Shown one piece after another: positions 1-5,852 of a stretch of 17,138 nucleotides of DNA. The position numbers were made by a program, and so were the translations under genes. Below the pieces are notes generated by a model. The model saw nothing but the letters and a program-made list of their open reading frames with translations. It made no database searches and was not told where the DNA came from. Source of the stretch: an uncultured Bacteriovoracaceae bacterium (GTDB lineage Bacteria; Bdellovibrionota; Bacteriovoracia; Bacteriovoracales; Bacteriovoracaceae); the NCBI GenBank assembly GCA_937923325.1, contig CAKZUQ010000022.1, forward strand, positions 1 through 17,138. The letters run 5' to 3'. The first letter of the stretch is position 1. Each line of letters begins with the position of its first letter.

Positions 1-243
1 TCTGAATTCGATGGAGAAAATAATAGATTGGTCACTTACACTCATTCTACATTGAGAACAGATGATACTCTTTCAGCAGATGTTACAACTGTTGGAGCTG
101 CTAAAAAAATAGCGAAAGAAGCTGGATCATTCTTCTTCTTAAAGGATGCTCTTGGTTCTATAACAGACATTACAGATTCTTCTGGAAATCTAAAAGAACA
201 TATCGCCTACTCTAGTTTTGGAGCTCTCCTCTTATACAAATAA
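1..243 (+). pseudogene. RHS/YD-repeat protein fragment (copy A), open at the window's left edge
   Basis: The frame is open from base 1 with no credible start, so the gene enters from outside the window. It encodes about 80 residues ending in LLLYK-stop. The YD-type phrase EFDGENNRL near the start and the block IAKEAGSFFFLKDALGSITD followed by ITDSSGNLKEHIAYSSFG match the end of an RHS core, where F-x-x-x-D-x-L-G-S is typical. An intact RHS protein would continue after YSSFG into the conserved RY-x-P...DP-x-G segment and a variable toxin tip. Here the frame stops nine codons after SFG, so the piece is truncated on its downstream side. The block at 109-222 recurs at 5207-5320 and in shorter form at 6729-6788. 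RHS identity is fairly sure; function is presumably lost. Confidence 0.75.
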
Positions 244-321
244 AAAAATTATTAATCACAGCGACTTTCTTCACCTTCAAGGCACTGAAAATACACAAAA
301 CTTTTAATAATAGCTAAGTTG

Positions 322-337
322 TGGTATAACAGTTATA
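322..337 (+). promoter_or_regulatory. Extended -10 promoter overlapped by a perfect palindrome (BrnTA-1 operator)
   Basis: TATAAC (325-330), one base, then GTTATA (332-337) form a perfect 6-1-6 inverted repeat. The left arm is itself a -10 box with an extended TGn at 322-324. Seven bases below the -10 lies the A of the ATG at 337, so the transcript may begin on the toxin start codon. RHH antitoxins of this kind usually bind such palindromes to repress their own operon; binding here is inferred. No good -35 was seen. Confidence 0.45.
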
Positions 338-621
338 TGTATATTCGGTGTAAATATGATGAAGTAAAAAGTAAATCCATCAAGGACAATCCCAGAAGAG
401 GTATTTCTTTTGAGGAGGCTAAAGAAATATTTAACAGTCCTTACTACGAAGACTATATCCTTGATGACCCAGAACAGTTTCGCGTTATAGGATGGGTCAA
501 ACAAAAACTTTTCTCATTAATTTATGAAGTAAGAGAAGATAACGAGGGTGAGTATTACCATTTTATCACTTTATGGAAATCCACAAAGCAAGAGGAGAAA
601 CTTTATGAACAAAACAGCTAA
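337..621 (+). CDS. BrnT-like toxin, divergent and probably weakened
   Basis: About 94 residues, typical BrnT size (BrnT is a RelE-fold ribonuclease toxin). The family pattern is visible: an acidic KYDEVKSK near the N-terminus, GISFEEAKEIF, a central FRVIGWV strand and a C-terminal KSTKQEEKLYEQ helix before the stop. Two positions usually conserved differ: the KHG-x-S histidine reads RRGISF, and the I-S-A-R-K-A motif reads ITLWKS, losing the arginine. By family comparison the RNase may be weak or dead. I chose ATG 337 over a TTG at 319 because the family starts close to the DE-x-K motif. The antitoxin start lies inside its 3' end (17-bp overlap), so the pair is translationally linked. BrnT-like is likely; activity unknown. 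Confidence 0.65.
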   Translation: MYIRCKYDEVKSKSIKDNPRRGISFEEAKEIFNSPYYEDYILDDPEQFRVIGWVKQKLFSLIYEVREDNEGEYYHFITLWKSTKQEEKLYEQNS

Positions 622-868
622 AGAAAAAATAAATCCAGATGAGATTGCAGATATGGCCGATAAAGGCCTAGACATTTCTTCTAAGTTTACGAATAAAGGG
701 AAAATGAAGCAACCAATACAAAGAGTGAATGTTGACTTCACAGAAGATATGCTCAGTGAACTTGATCGTGTTTCATCTCAACTAAATGTCAGCAGACAGG
801 CAGTAATAAAGTTATATCTGAGAGAGTCTCTTGATAGGCACTATATAGCTAAGAGCAAAGCAGTATAA
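605..868 (+). CDS. BrnA-like ribbon-helix-helix antitoxin
   Basis: An 87-residue protein. A charged N-terminal half (about 1-40) would wrap the toxin. The C-terminal half is a ribbon-helix-helix DNA-binding fold: strand QRVNVDF, helix TEDMLSELDRVSSQL, turn NVSRQAV and second helix IKLYLRESLDR. The start at ATG 605 is fixed by a strong Shine-Dalgarno GAGGAG at 592-597, inside the toxin gene. Expected role: neutralise the upstream BrnT-like protein and, as a dimer, repress the promoter by binding the palindrome at 325-337. The neighbour is toxin-like even though its key residues have drifted, so this antitoxin may now be mainly a repressor. Confidence 0.65.
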   Translation: MNKTAKEKINPDEIADMADKGLDISSKFTNKGKMKQPIQRVNVDFTEDMLSELDRVSSQLNVSRQAVIKLYLRESLDRHYIAKSKAV

Positions 869-974
869 CATTATATACAAAGCTAAATAACACGATTTAA
901 AGAGATCTAAAGACCACAAAGTTCTTTAATTACTATTAATTAGAGTTACTTTATGAGTTCTTTTAAGGACATAG

Positions 975-1011
975 AATGAACAAACATGAAGAACGGTGCA
1001 CATTCGCTATT
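975..1011 (+). repeat. Left direct repeat (attL-like), 5' end of prfC
   Basis: Thirty-seven bases matching 7376-7412 with a single difference (C at 1005 against T at 7406, both in a Phe codon). Identity ends abruptly on both sides: upstream just before the ATG and downstream at 1012. Interpreted as the left attachment junction of an integrative element inserted in prfC; the 5' end of prfC is a known integration site for SXT/R391-type ICEs in other bacteria. Confidence 0.65.
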
Positions 1012-1032
1012 TTCTTCCTATCTGTCCTCTAA
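976..1032 (+). pseudogene. Displaced 5' end of prfC (18 codons, then stop)
   Basis: The first twelve codons read MNKHEERCTFAI, identical in protein to the start of the intact prfC at 7377, then diverge and stop at 1030-1032. An excellent Shine-Dalgarno AAGGA (965-969) sits six bases before the ATG, better than the one before the intact copy. This suggests it is the original translation start of prfC, cut off from its body by insertion of the DNA now between the copies. It is a remnant, not a functional gene. Confidence 0.75.
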
Positions 1033-1138
1033 GCTATTGAAAACAAAAAGAACAAGTCAATCTTAAAAACCACAAAAAAACAACATCAACGATGAACAAT
1101 ACCTAAAACCATATAAAAAAGCCACTCGCCTAAATTAT
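1033..1138. other. Non-coding left end of the putative element
   Basis: A very A-rich stretch with no gene. A motif reading CTTAAAAACCACA, then an A run, then CAACAT (1062-1087) recurs in near-identical form at about 7239-7266, just inside the other end of the putative element. Related AAAACCACA copies lie at 7225-7234 and a weaker one, AAAGACCACAAAG, near 907-920 outside the left junction. These could be integrase arm-type sites or simply homologous element ends. Confidence 0.35.
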
Positions 1139-1177
1139 ACTTTACTATAATTTACATCCAGTATATAATAGTAAAGT
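1139..1177 (+). promoter_or_regulatory. Promoter flanked by a perfect 10-bp inverted repeat (HigBA-like operator)
   Basis: ACTTTACTAT at 1139-1148 and ATAGTAAAGT at 1168-1177 are exact reverse complements, separated by 19 bases. The promoter lies between and within them: -35 TTTACT (1141-1146), 17-bp spacer, -10 TATAAT (1164-1169). The right arm overlaps the GTG start at 1176, which is also where transcription should begin. A dimeric antitoxin bound to both arms would cover the -35 and the start site. Confidence 0.6.
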
Positions 1178-1475
1178 GAAGATTTTAAAATCAGATATTT
1201 TTAACAAGTGGTATAAGAAATTAGACCTGACTCAAAAGATTCAAATTGATGTTCGACTATCTCGAATCCTCATAGACCAGCATTTTGGTGTAATTAAACA
1301 ACTAGGAAATATCTTTGAATTAAAGTTTAAATCTGGAACAAGAGTTTACTGCGCAAAAGATGGTGACAGTATTGTCCTTCTTTTAAATGGTGGCGATAAG
1401 AATACCAAACGCGAACAAAATAACGATATAAAAAAAGCACAACTTATCTTTGAGGAGTACTGTGATGGCAAATAG
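1176..1475 (+). CDS. RelE/HigB-type toxin (HI1419-like 'addiction module killer' family)
   Basis: Ninety-nine residues, usual family length. The family signature is well kept: FNKWYKKLD near the N-terminus, a basic RLSRIL helix, HFGVIKQLGNIFELKFKSG, then RVYCAKDGDSIVLLLNGGDK and a terminal DIKKAQ helix. In this RelE-superfamily group the Y-R/RVY and GGDK segments form the RNase core. Expected function: ribosome-dependent or free mRNA cleavage, held off by the downstream antitoxin. Start GTG 1176 is chosen because the -10 TATAAT ends seven bases upstream, implying a leaderless message, and because the N-terminus fits the family. The antitoxin overlaps the 3' end by 11 bp. Confidence 0.8.
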   Translation: MKILKSDIFNKWYKKLDLTQKIQIDVRLSRILIDQHFGVIKQLGNIFELKFKSGTRVYCAKDGDSIVLLLNGGDKNTKREQNNDIKKAQLIFEEYCDGK

Positions 1476-1764
1476 ATTTTCCAACTGGCAAGAAGACTTA
1501 AGTCTTGACCTTATTAAAAGCAAAAAAAGAAGAAATCTCTTTTTTGATGAGCTTCGCCGTGAATACTCTAATGATCTAGAAGCACTAAGAGCTTTTGTTA
1601 AAATCATAGGCTTAAAAGAATACTCTAAAGTCTGTGAACTCCCTTCTTCTAACATTTCAAATTATTTAAAAGAAGGAAAAGATCTTAAAATCTCGACACT
1701 TACTAAGTTACTATCTCCCTTAGGCGTTAAATCAATAAGTATAGATCTTGGAACTGCAGCTTAA
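1465..1764 (+). CDS. HTH antitoxin partner (HI1420/HigA-like)
   Basis: Ninety-nine residues from ATG 1465. Shine-Dalgarno TGAGGAG (1451-1457), within the toxin gene, sits seven bases upstream and makes this start preferable to the earlier TTG at 1450. The central to C-terminal part is a Cro/CI-type helix-turn-helix: EALRAFVKIIGLKEYSKVCE, then LPSSNISNYLKEG as turn and recognition helix, and STLTKLLSPLGVKSISI closing the fold. This is the usual arrangement in probable addiction module antidotes that follow HI1419-type toxins. It should bind and neutralise the toxin and repress the promoter through the 1139/1168 inverted repeat. Role assigned from family and gene order. Confidence 0.75.
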   Translation: MANRFSNWQEDLSLDLIKSKKRRNLFFDELRREYSNDLEALRAFVKIIGLKEYSKVCELPSSNISNYLKEGKDLKISTLTKLLSPLGVKSISIDLGTAA

Positions 1765-1800
1765 TAACTGTCTAAGTATTACTAATTTCTTTTTTCTGAG

Positions 1801-1929
1801 GGATTCAACCCGATAGAACACCAATACGACAATAACGGTAACTTAACGACTAAGGTTAAAAAAGGTCTTACTGGAACATTTACAAACTATACTCACAATT
1901 CTGAAAATCAACTAGCTATAGGTTTATAA
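1801..1929 (+). pseudogene. RHS/YD-repeat fragment (copy D)
   Basis: About 42 codons in a frame with no start, ending at TAA 1927-1929. HQYDNNGNLTTK is a textbook YD repeat (Y-D-x-N-G-N-L), followed by LTGTFTNYTHNSENQLAIGL, the start of the next unit. It is a slice from the interior of an RHS core, different from copies A-C. Its last bases overlap the 3' end of the integrase remnant on the other strand, so a recombination junction probably lies near 1924-1929. Confidence 0.65.
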
Positions 1930-2700
1930 AAAGTTTAATACATTTGTAATACCTTTAACATGAATGCCTGACTTTCTTATGTAGATTTGCATTGTCTTAA
2001 GATCCTTCCATCCTCCCATGGACATAACTTTTATAGGCTCAATTCCTTTGGATAGCATAACTGTTGCCCATGATGCTCTAAGGTCGTGAAAACGAATGAC
2101 TGGGAGTTTTATTTCTTTTAAGAAGTCTTTTAATACTTGAGACTGCCCTGCTAATGACCAACTCTTAATACGAGGTAGCACAAACTCATCAGCTCTATTT
2201 AAATAAAGAGTTTTCATTATTGGAAGAAGGCTATTTGCAATCTCTACAGATCTATCATCTCCAGACTTTGTTTCTTTAAAGCCATCTTGCCTTGTCCATG
2301 CCTCACTTACAACGATAACTCTTCTATCTAAATCTACTCTGCTCCACCTCAAAGCATAAAGCTCTCCGTTTCTCATACCTGTATAAGCAGCTAAGGCCCA
2401 TATAGGAAACCATAAATGTTCTTGCTCTTTGGACTTTAAAAGCAGTGTTTTTAGTTCTTTTTCTGTTAAGACTTTTTTTATTTTTTCATTACGTTTAAAT
2501 TTTAACTTTGGACAAGGGTCTCTTTGAACATATCTATGCTCTAGAGCAAACCTAAAGACTGCTTTAACATACTTAAACATATTTTTTCTATGAGACTCAG
2601 AGTAACTAGATAGATCATCCAAGATTAAAGTTCTTAAATCGCTAGTAGTAATTTCATCAATCCTCTTTCCTTTCCATTTCTCAAAAGCATGAGCATGTAC
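1924..2700 (-). pseudogene. Tyrosine recombinase (phage-type integrase), N-terminus lost
   Basis: The frame is open from 2700 to 1924, with TAG at 2703-2701 immediately upstream. The only start inside is a TTG at 2622, giving 232 residues. With that numbering the catalytic set is complete: R84 (TGMRNGE), K119, H179 and R182 (HDLR), W205 (GGW) and nucleophile Y214 (MQIYI). Before the TTG the frame still reads like a core-binding domain (HAFEKWKGKRIDEI, then ITTSDL). Just beyond the TAG, a frame shifted by one base reads SLNTLNFR, which would join it plausibly, so a 1-nt frameshift near 2700 is likely. No arm-binding domain is found upstream, whereas full integrases are around 350-400 residues. 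Probably the decayed integrase of the putative prfC element. Confidence 0.7.
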
Positions 2701-2818
2701 CTAAAATTTAAGGTATTTAGAGATAAAATGCTTCCACTATTCTCGTCGGATGGTGGACTCGAAACTAATGTTTTAATTTTATGTAGTTAGTAGTGATCTA
2801 GCACTACAGTAGCATTGG

Positions 2819-3124
2819 TTAAGAATCACTTTGTGCTTGATTTTCAACTTTTATTTTTTCTTTTTGCCATTCAATTACAAAATAGATTAAGAAGAACACG
2901 CCAACATCAATTTAGATTAGAGCAATGCCGTCAGAATTATCAACAGCACCACCTTTACGACTGGTTTTACTTTTATCAATGAATGTAAAAAATGGCTCAA
3001 CTAAATTCACACCAATCTTGCATGATGGATGAGTTAACATTTGTCTAATAATATGCGCTTGAATTTTACCCACAAGCTTAGACAAAACAAACTTAATAAA
3101 TTCCAGTTTTTCCAATTCTTCCAA
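2819..3124 (-). pseudogene. Unrecognised membrane protein interrupted by an in-frame stop
   Basis: On the minus strand a frame runs from a TTG at 3124 (open further upstream through a CTG at about 3136) and meets TAA at 2914-2912. It then continues in the same frame through a strongly hydrophobic stretch (VGVFFLIYFVIEW) and a charged tail to a second stop at 2821-2819. Read through, it is about 100 residues: an amphipathic, charged N-terminal half, then one membrane segment and a polar end. One nonsense change explains the break. It directly follows the nucleotidyltransferase gene. I do not recognise the family; the alternative is a 70-residue hypothetical protein stopping at 2912. Confidence 0.4.
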
Positions 3125-3152
3125 TTGATCATACAGTAACCTTAATAAGGTT

Positions 3153-3899
3153 TTATAAAAATGTTTCTTCTAACAAATCTATAATCGTTTCGCTTGGAAT
3201 CTTTTGCTTACAAGCACCTTTTATTACTTCTGGACTTAACTCATTTTTAAACTGTTTCATGAATTCAAGAAAATGGTCTCTCACCTTTCCTGTAAGCTTT
3301 TCCTTAGTTTCTTCATTTAAAAAAGCTACAGCGAGATTTATAATATCACCTCTATGTTTTTTCCAATTTTTAGAGTCTTCCTTTCGCTCTTTGATTTCAA
3401 GGTAGGCTTTTGCTTTAAATGGTATTAAGGCGAAAGGACTCAATAAGTTTATCCCATCTTTCTCAACTGCATTTTTTTTGATGAGAGAATAATACTCGTC
3501 ATCTAGTAATATCGCAGACAATGACTCAATTCCCTCAGGTGTTCTAATAGGAATGATATGTTGACCATCAAATAACTCAAATTCACTTTCTACAGTTGCA
3601 AAAAGCTCAATCATTATTGGAAAATTAGTATTACTAGGCTTCTGGAAGCGATAAAAAGTAGCTTCTTCTTGGTCCCCTTTTTGTATTTCATATCCTCCGT
3701 CTCTAACATAGTCCTTCATAGCATTTAAAAAGTTATCACTTGGCCTCATAATTAGAACTATATCTAAGTCCTTTGTAGGTCTTAATCTCGGTGCCCCTGC
3801 TTCATCCAATAACAAATAACTAGCGCACCCACCAACCAAGATAAAATTTTCAATATGATCTTTAAAGTATTCTTTAAAATGATCTAATCCTCTTATCAT
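3153..3899 (-). CDS. Nucleotidyltransferase-fold toxin (AbiEii-like, type IV TA)
   Basis: A 248-residue protein with a nucleotidyltransferase core at the N-terminus: LVGGCASYLL (G23-G24), then T42-K-D44-L-D46 and a third acidic residue in IMIELF (E98). This is the hG-G...D-x-D...E arrangement of the superfamily that includes AbiEii/MenA toxins, which add nucleotides to tRNA acceptor ends. The middle and C-terminal parts (L-x-P-F-A-L-I-P-F-K-A-K-A-Y-L at about 150-170, then a helical domain) resemble AbiEii-type proteins. It lies three bases after its partner's stop, with AGGG inside the partner's last codons as ribosome site, so the two are one operon. An antibiotic-type nucleotidyltransferase is less likely given the pairing and location. 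Confidence 0.65.
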   Translation of the reverse strand: MIRGLDHFKEYFKDHIENFILVGGCASYLLLDEAGAPRLRPTKDLDIVLIMRPSDNFLNAMKDYVRDGGYEIQKGDQEEATFYRFQKPSNTNFPIMIELFATVESEFELFDGQHIIPIRTPEGIESLSAILLDDEYYSLIKKNAVEKDGINLLSPFALIPFKAKAYLEIKERKEDSKNWKKHRGDIINLAVAFLNEETKEKLTGKVRDHFLEFMKQFKNELSPEVIKGACKQKIPSETIIDLLEETFL

Positions 3900-3902
3900 A
3901 TA

Positions 3903-4877
3903 TTACCCTATATCCAATTTATTCTTATCCAGAAGTTCTTCAAGTTCGATTTGAACTCTCTCATCAGAGTCTTCTCTAGATATCAAAAATATATCTATCA
4001 CATTAACACAGTCGTTTCTCACCAAAATAGTTGATCTATTCCATAGCTCAACTCTAGATTTTCCAAATTCCTCTAAAACAGGCTTAGTATTTGTAAATCT
4101 TTTCTTAAAAGCTTTCTTATCTGAAGCAAACGTAGAGATACTGTCTTCTGATAGCATCGAGAGTCTTGATAAAGCAGATATCCCAGAATATGGAAGTGCT
4201 TTAGGTACTTTATCAATATATACAACTTCTTCGATAGGTGATTTAATATTATCCCTTAGGAACTTCCATAGTTCAGTTCTAGGCACAAACTGCATGTACT
4301 TTGAAACACCAATTTTCTCTTCTTCACATAACTCATTTACAATTAACGGTTCAATAGCTCTACCGACAGTCATTTTAGTTGTACTAAAAATTTCTGCAAT
4401 TTCAACTTTCTTTTTACCTGAAAGATCTCGCTGCAATATTTCTCTAATTAAAATATTCACACTAAGGCCAGAAAGTTTTGACACTGATTTCACTCGATTT
4501 ACCTCTGGCTTAATCGAAATATTCAAAGATGGTAAATGAATTTGTTTTTTTTCAACGACAAAATTAAATTCGTTTTCAATCATTCTTTGAACTTTATTAA
4601 AATGTAATTCTTTCAAGCACCAAATCTGAGGACTATCATCACTTTGATGAATTACCTTGCTGTGCTTTTTAAAGTCTCTTGGCCCAAGAGACTTATCCTT
4701 TACTTTAATTATAAGAAATGGTCTTCCATGAATATTCACTCCATCGAAGCTATAAAGTTCACGGTACAATAGAGGCAACTTCTTAATCTTTAAGAGCCGC
4801 TCTTCTATTGCCAAGTTTGGTAAATACAGCTTTATTGTATTTTTCATTATGTTCATCATAGGTTCATTGTAACACAT
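3903..4877 (-). CDS. AbiEi-like winged-helix antitoxin/repressor
   Basis: Up to 324 residues; the first gene of the operon. A winged-helix segment lies in the middle (about 160-215: KKKVEIAEIFSTTKMTVGRA, then a wing ending KYMQFVPRTELWKF). The C-terminal part has LPYSGISALSRLSML, a VELWNRS strand and VIDIFLISREDSDERV, reminiscent of the AbiEi C-terminal domain, where Y-x-G-x-S-A-L and a V-D-x-x-x-L block recur. The N-terminal 150 residues are not recognised. ATG 4877 is kept because a -10 TATGAT on the minus strand (4891-4886) puts transcription start within about three bases of it. ATGs at 4859, 4856 and 4847 are alternatives, and none has a clear Shine-Dalgarno. Expected to repress its promoter and counter the downstream nucleotidyltransferase. 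Confidence 0.55.
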   Translation of the reverse strand: MCYNEPMMNIMKNTIKLYLPNLAIEERLLKIKKLPLLYRELYSFDGVNIHGRPFLIIKVKDKSLGPRDFKKHSKVIHQSDDSPQIWCLKELHFNKVQRMIENEFNFVVEKKQIHLPSLNISIKPEVNRVKSVSKLSGLSVNILIREILQRDLSGKKKVEIAEIFSTTKMTVGRAIEPLIVNELCEEEKIGVSKYMQFVPRTELWKFLRDNIKSPIEEVVYIDKVPKALPYSGISALSRLSMLSEDSISTFASDKKAFKKRFTNTKPVLEEFGKSRVELWNRSTILVRNDCVNVIDIFLISREDSDERVQIELEELLDKNKLDIG

Positions 4878-4930
4878 TTTTCGTGATCATAACAAAAAAA
4901 TGTTACAAACACGAAACAAATGTTACAAAC
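4867..4930 (-). promoter_or_regulatory. AbiE-type promoter with two direct and one inverted TGTTACAA repeats
   Basis: The 13-mer AAATGTTACAAAC occurs at 4898-4910 and again at 4918-4930, exactly 20 bp (two helical turns) apart. Its core in inverse orientation, TTGTAACA, lies at 4867-4874 over the start codon. The -10 TATGAT (minus strand, 4891-4886) sits between. This looks like a cooperative operator array for the AbiEi-like repressor, which in known AbiE systems binds repeats at its own promoter. Confidence 0.5.
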
Positions 4931-4966
4931 CATTAAATTCAGTACTATACTTAGCTTATTTTTTAA

Positions 4967-5056
4967 TTTAAACAGCTCCACCACATGGCTCATAACGACC
5001 TCGGCTCCTCTCGATCCGAGGTGGTAAGCAGTGCACTGATCAAACTAGTTAAGTAA
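4967..5056 (+). pseudogene. C-terminal piece of a ribbon-helix-helix antitoxin, GC-rich
   Basis: The open frame 4967-5056, with an ATG at 4985, reads FKQLHHMAHNDLGSSRSEVV and then SSALIKLVK-stop. L-x-x-x-A-x-x-x-x-G-S-S-R-S-E-V-V-x-x-A-L is the helix-turn-helix half of RHH antitoxins (ParD/CopG style); the DNA-binding strand before it is missing. Codons such as CTC, GGC, TCC, CGA and GAG make this the most GC-rich patch of the region, pointing to a different source. The same bases contain a 7-bp stem (4998-5004 with 5016-5022) and the palindrome CAGTGCACTG (5029-5038), so a structural element cannot be excluded. No toxin partner is visible beside it. Confidence 0.4.
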
Positions 5057-5106
5057 ACACAGGCTCATTTTCTGATAAAATAGATTCGCTAAAATTCACT
5101 TTATAA

Positions 5107-5217
5107 GAAGAAAAAGAAACTACTACTGCTGAAGGTGATTTTAACTATGAATTTGATGCTGCAAATAGAATCACTCAAATGAGCAGACCTGGAAGTTCAA
5201 CTTCTTATAGCTAAAGA
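5107..5217 (+). pseudogene. RHS/YD-repeat fragment (copy E)
   Basis: A startless frame after TAA at 5104-5106 reads GDFNYEFDAANRITQM and then SRPGSSTSYS before TAA 5215-5217. Y-x-F-D-A-A-N-R-I is a YD-repeat unit. It overlaps the beginning of copy B by about ten bases in a different frame, so the two RHS pieces were joined out of frame at about 5207-5217. Confidence 0.6.
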
Positions 5218-5386
5218 AGCTGGGTCATTTTTCTTCTTAAAAGATGCTCTTGGATCTATAACAGATATTACAGACTCTTCTGGGAACTTAAAAGAGCATA
5301 TCGCCTACTCTAGTTTTGGTTCTATATTGAAAGTTACAGATGAACTAAATCAAGACAAAACAACTGATAGATTTTTTAAATCTTAG
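5207..5386 (+). pseudogene. RHS core-end fragment (copy B), longest homologue of copy A
   Basis: The frame reads IAKEAGSFFFLKDALGSITD, ITDSSGNLKEHIAYSSFG, then SILKVTDELNQDKTTDRFFKS and TAG at 5384-5386. Up to SFG the protein is identical to copy A, while the DNA differs at scattered, mostly third-codon positions, so the copies are diverged homologues and not recent duplicates. After SFG it keeps SILKV, which suits RHS cores better than copy A's LLLYK, then degenerates. From 5387 to 5473 I see no gene. Confidence 0.65.
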
Positions 5387-5473
5387 ATGCTCTTATATAT
5401 AAAGCAACAACTAAAAAAGCTTCTCTTTCTCTCCCCAAAGTAATTACAATGACTTCAAGGGCACATACTCTTA

Positions 5474-5505
5474 TTGCAAGAAATTCTGTAGTGTGATACA
5501 CTACA
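5474..5505 (+). promoter_or_regulatory. Promoter and perfect 8-3-8 palindrome (BrnTA-2 operator)
   Basis: TGTAGTGTGATACACTACA (5487-5505) is a perfect inverted repeat with 8-bp arms and a GAT centre. A promoter is embedded: -35 TTGCAA (5474-5479), 17-bp spacer, extended -10 TGATACACT (TG at 5494-5495, TACACT at 5497-5502). Predicted transcription start is near 5509, about eight bases before the toxin ATG. Its position and symmetry fit autorepression by the RHH antitoxin. Confidence 0.6.
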
Positions 5506-5516
5506 AAAGAGGAATT

Positions 5517-5852
5517 ATGGCTAAGTTTAGATTTATTTATTGGTTATTAGAATACTTACTATCTCAAGAAATGTTTGTGTTTGATTGGGATGATGGGAAC
5601 ACAACCAAAAGTGAAGAAAAGCATGGAATTGAAATATCCATAATTGAATCGTGTTTCTATGATCAAGATTTAATGGCCCTAGGAGAACAGTACCAGCCAA
5701 TAGTTAACGAAAGTAGATATGGGATAATAGCAAAGGCTGATACCAATGAAGTATGTTTCATATGTTTTACTATTAGAGATTATAAAATTAGACCAATAAG
5801 TGCAAGAAAAGCAAATCAAAAAGAAAGAGGTTTTTATGAACAAAAAGACTAA
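5517..5852 (+). CDS. BrnT-family ribonuclease toxin
   Basis: About 111 residues from ATG 5517. The BrnT signature is intact: FVFDWDDGN, EEKHGIEISIIESCF, LGEQYQPIVNESRYGII, a VCFICFTIR strand and RPISARKANQKER before the C-terminal FYEQ. The histidine of KHG and the arginine of ISAR, lost in the BrnT-like protein at 337-621, are both present, so this copy is likely active. An 18-residue extension, MAKFRFIYWLLEYLLSQE, precedes the family start; ATG 5571 (MFVFDWDD) is a real alternative. I prefer 5517 because GAGGA (5509-5513) lies four bases before it. Expected function is RNA cleavage and growth arrest, controlled by the overlapping antitoxin. Confidence 0.8.
   Translation: MAKFRFIYWLLEYLLSQEMFVFDWDDGNTTKSEEKHGIEISIIESCFYDQDLMALGEQYQPIVNESRYGIIAKADTNEVCFICFTIRDYKIRPISARKANQKERGFYEQKD

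Noticed and set aside
2744..2768. On the minus strand, TTTCGAGTCCACCATCCGACG resembles the T-loop and 3' end of a tRNA, which could be an att site next to the integrase.
   Set aside because: The base before the T-loop is T and not the G needed to pair with C61, no tRNA body or CCA is present, and the same bases lie in a frame that may belong to the integrase N-terminal region. The prfC repeat is a far better attachment site.
4998..5022. ACCTCGG/CCGAGGT hairpin as a rho-independent terminator.
   Set aside because: It is followed by GGTAAGCA with no T run on either useful strand, and no gene ends just before it.
4951..5054. Integron attC-like site (GTTAAGT at 5048-5054 with an ACTTAGC upstream and stems between).
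   Set aside because: The R'' box does not match the required complement, the inner stems do not form the extended imperfect hairpin of attC, and no integron integrase (IntI) is in the window. The stretch reads better as an RHH protein remnant.
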